Shown: piece after piece, positions 13,416 through 13,804 of the stretch
How the letters are laid out: every line of letters starts with the position of its first letter
Position numbering within the stretch: position 1 is the stretch's first letter
Assembly (NCBI GenBank): GCA_964510785.1
Contig: CAZECM010000077.1
Coordinates: forward strand, 1-13,804
DNA length: 13,804 nucleotides
Direction of reading: 5' to 3'
Source of the DNA: JAAYZM01 sp964510785
GTDB taxonomy: Bacteria; Actinomycetota; Actinomycetes; Actinomycetales; Cellulomonadaceae
The notes under the pieces: generated by a model
Seen by the model: only the letters and a program-made list of their open reading frames with translations
Databases searched by the model: none
What the model was told of the DNA's origin: nothing
Translations under genes and position numbers: made by a program

Positions 13416-13804
13416 TCAGTCGAGGTAGTCGCGCAAGACCTGCGACCGGCTCGGGTGGCGAAGCTTCGACATCGTCTTCGACTCGATCTGCCGGATCCGC
13501 TCACGCGTGACGCCGTAGACCTTGCCGATCTCGTCGAGCGTCTTGGGCTGACCGTCGGTCAGCCCGAACCGCATCGCGACGACGCCGGCCTCGCGCTCGG
13601 AGAGCGTGTCGAGCACCTGGTGGAGCTGCTCCTGCAGGAGCGTGAAGCTCACCGCGTCCGCGGGGACGACGGCCTCCGAGTCCTCGATGAGGTCACCGAA
13701 CTCGCTGTCGCCGTCCTCGCCGAGCGGCGTGTGCAGGGAGATCGGCTCACGGCCGTACTTCTGGACCTCGACGACCTTCTCCGGGGTCATGTCGAGCTCC
13801 TTGG
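13416..13804 (-). CDS. rpoD: RNA polymerase principal sigma factor RpoD/SigA, 3' part
   Basis: Only the C-terminal 129 codons are in the window; the gene continues past 13804, and the Met at 13790 is internal. The sequence covers the end of region 3 (KELDMTPEKVVEVQKYGREP, then SLHTPLGEDGDSEFGDLIED) and all of region 4. Region 4 is seen in LSEREAGVVAMRFGL, TLDEIGKVYGVTRERIRQIE and the terminal KLRHPSRSQVLRDYLD. The last recognises the -35 element and is characteristic of the essential group 1 sigma factor rather than alternative ones. The stop is followed after 14 bases by the epimerase on the same strand. Confidence 0.97.
   Translation of the reverse strand, partial: KELDMTPEKVVEVQKYGREPISLHTPLGEDGDSEFGDLIEDSEAVVPADAVSFTLLQEQLHQVLDTLSEREAGVVAMRFGLTDGQPKTLDEIGKVYGVTRERIRQIESKTMSKLRHPSRSQVLRDYLD

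Noticed and set aside
12385..13428. 347-aa plus-strand open frame over the epimerase
   Set aside because: It is an exact shadow of the epimerase on the opposite strand, where SDR motifs are clear.
1..13804. CRISPR arrays, insertion sequences, attachment sites, tRNA or rRNA genes, prophage genes
   Set aside because: I saw no regularly spaced repeats, transposase or integrase motifs, cloverleaf sequences or phage structural genes on either strand.

Overview
The window is very GC-rich and codes almost wall to wall. GTG starts are common, several promoters look leaderless, and the gene set is a typical Gram-positive actinomycete one: ParC/ParE-type topoisomerase IV, a DUF7455 zinc-ribbon protein, a DesK/NarL-type two-component pair and a SigA-type principal sigma factor. 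The best guess from sequence alone is an actinobacterium, probably Micrococcales near Cellulomonadaceae or Promicromonosporaceae. That placement is inference.

Layout, left to right. Positions 1-111 carry a perfect 41-bp inverted repeat that looks like a fold-back artefact at a contig end. It replaces the 5' end of parC (topoisomerase IV subunit A, + strand, to 2229). Next are a secreted beta-propeller-like protein with two lysine-rich Ig-like C-terminal modules (2361-3914), a strong hairpin terminator, and a two-component operon of an unusual histidine kinase (3992-5728) and a NarL-type regulator (5725-6387). A tandem-GNAT acetyltransferase (6406-7428, minus) is divergent from prephenate dehydratase pheA (7519-8376, plus). 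pheA converges on a lysoplasmalogenase-family membrane protein (8386-9099, minus) that follows parE (9129-11258, minus). A small DUF7455 gene (11376-11591, plus) is divergent from parE and convergent with a glycosyltransferase. The right end, all on the minus strand, is rpoD (3' part), an NAD-dependent epimerase and a TuaG-like family 2 glycosyltransferase, tightly packed in that transcriptional order.

How they work together: parC and parE encode the two subunits of one type IIA topoisomerase, although they sit about 7 kb apart on opposite strands. The kinase and regulator form one signalling pair, linked by a GTGA overlap. The epimerase and glycosyltransferase are also joined by a GTGA overlap and probably act in cell-surface glycan synthesis; their position 14 nt behind rpoD suggests they may share its transcript.

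Most of the window is housekeeping. I found no CRISPR array, insertion sequence, phage genes, tRNA or rRNA, and no clear undescribed multi-gene system. The most unusual item is the histidine kinase. It contains two membrane-plus-dimerisation units in tandem; the first has lost its phospho-acceptor histidine and has no ATPase domain behind it. No gene-free stretch exceeds about 131 bases.
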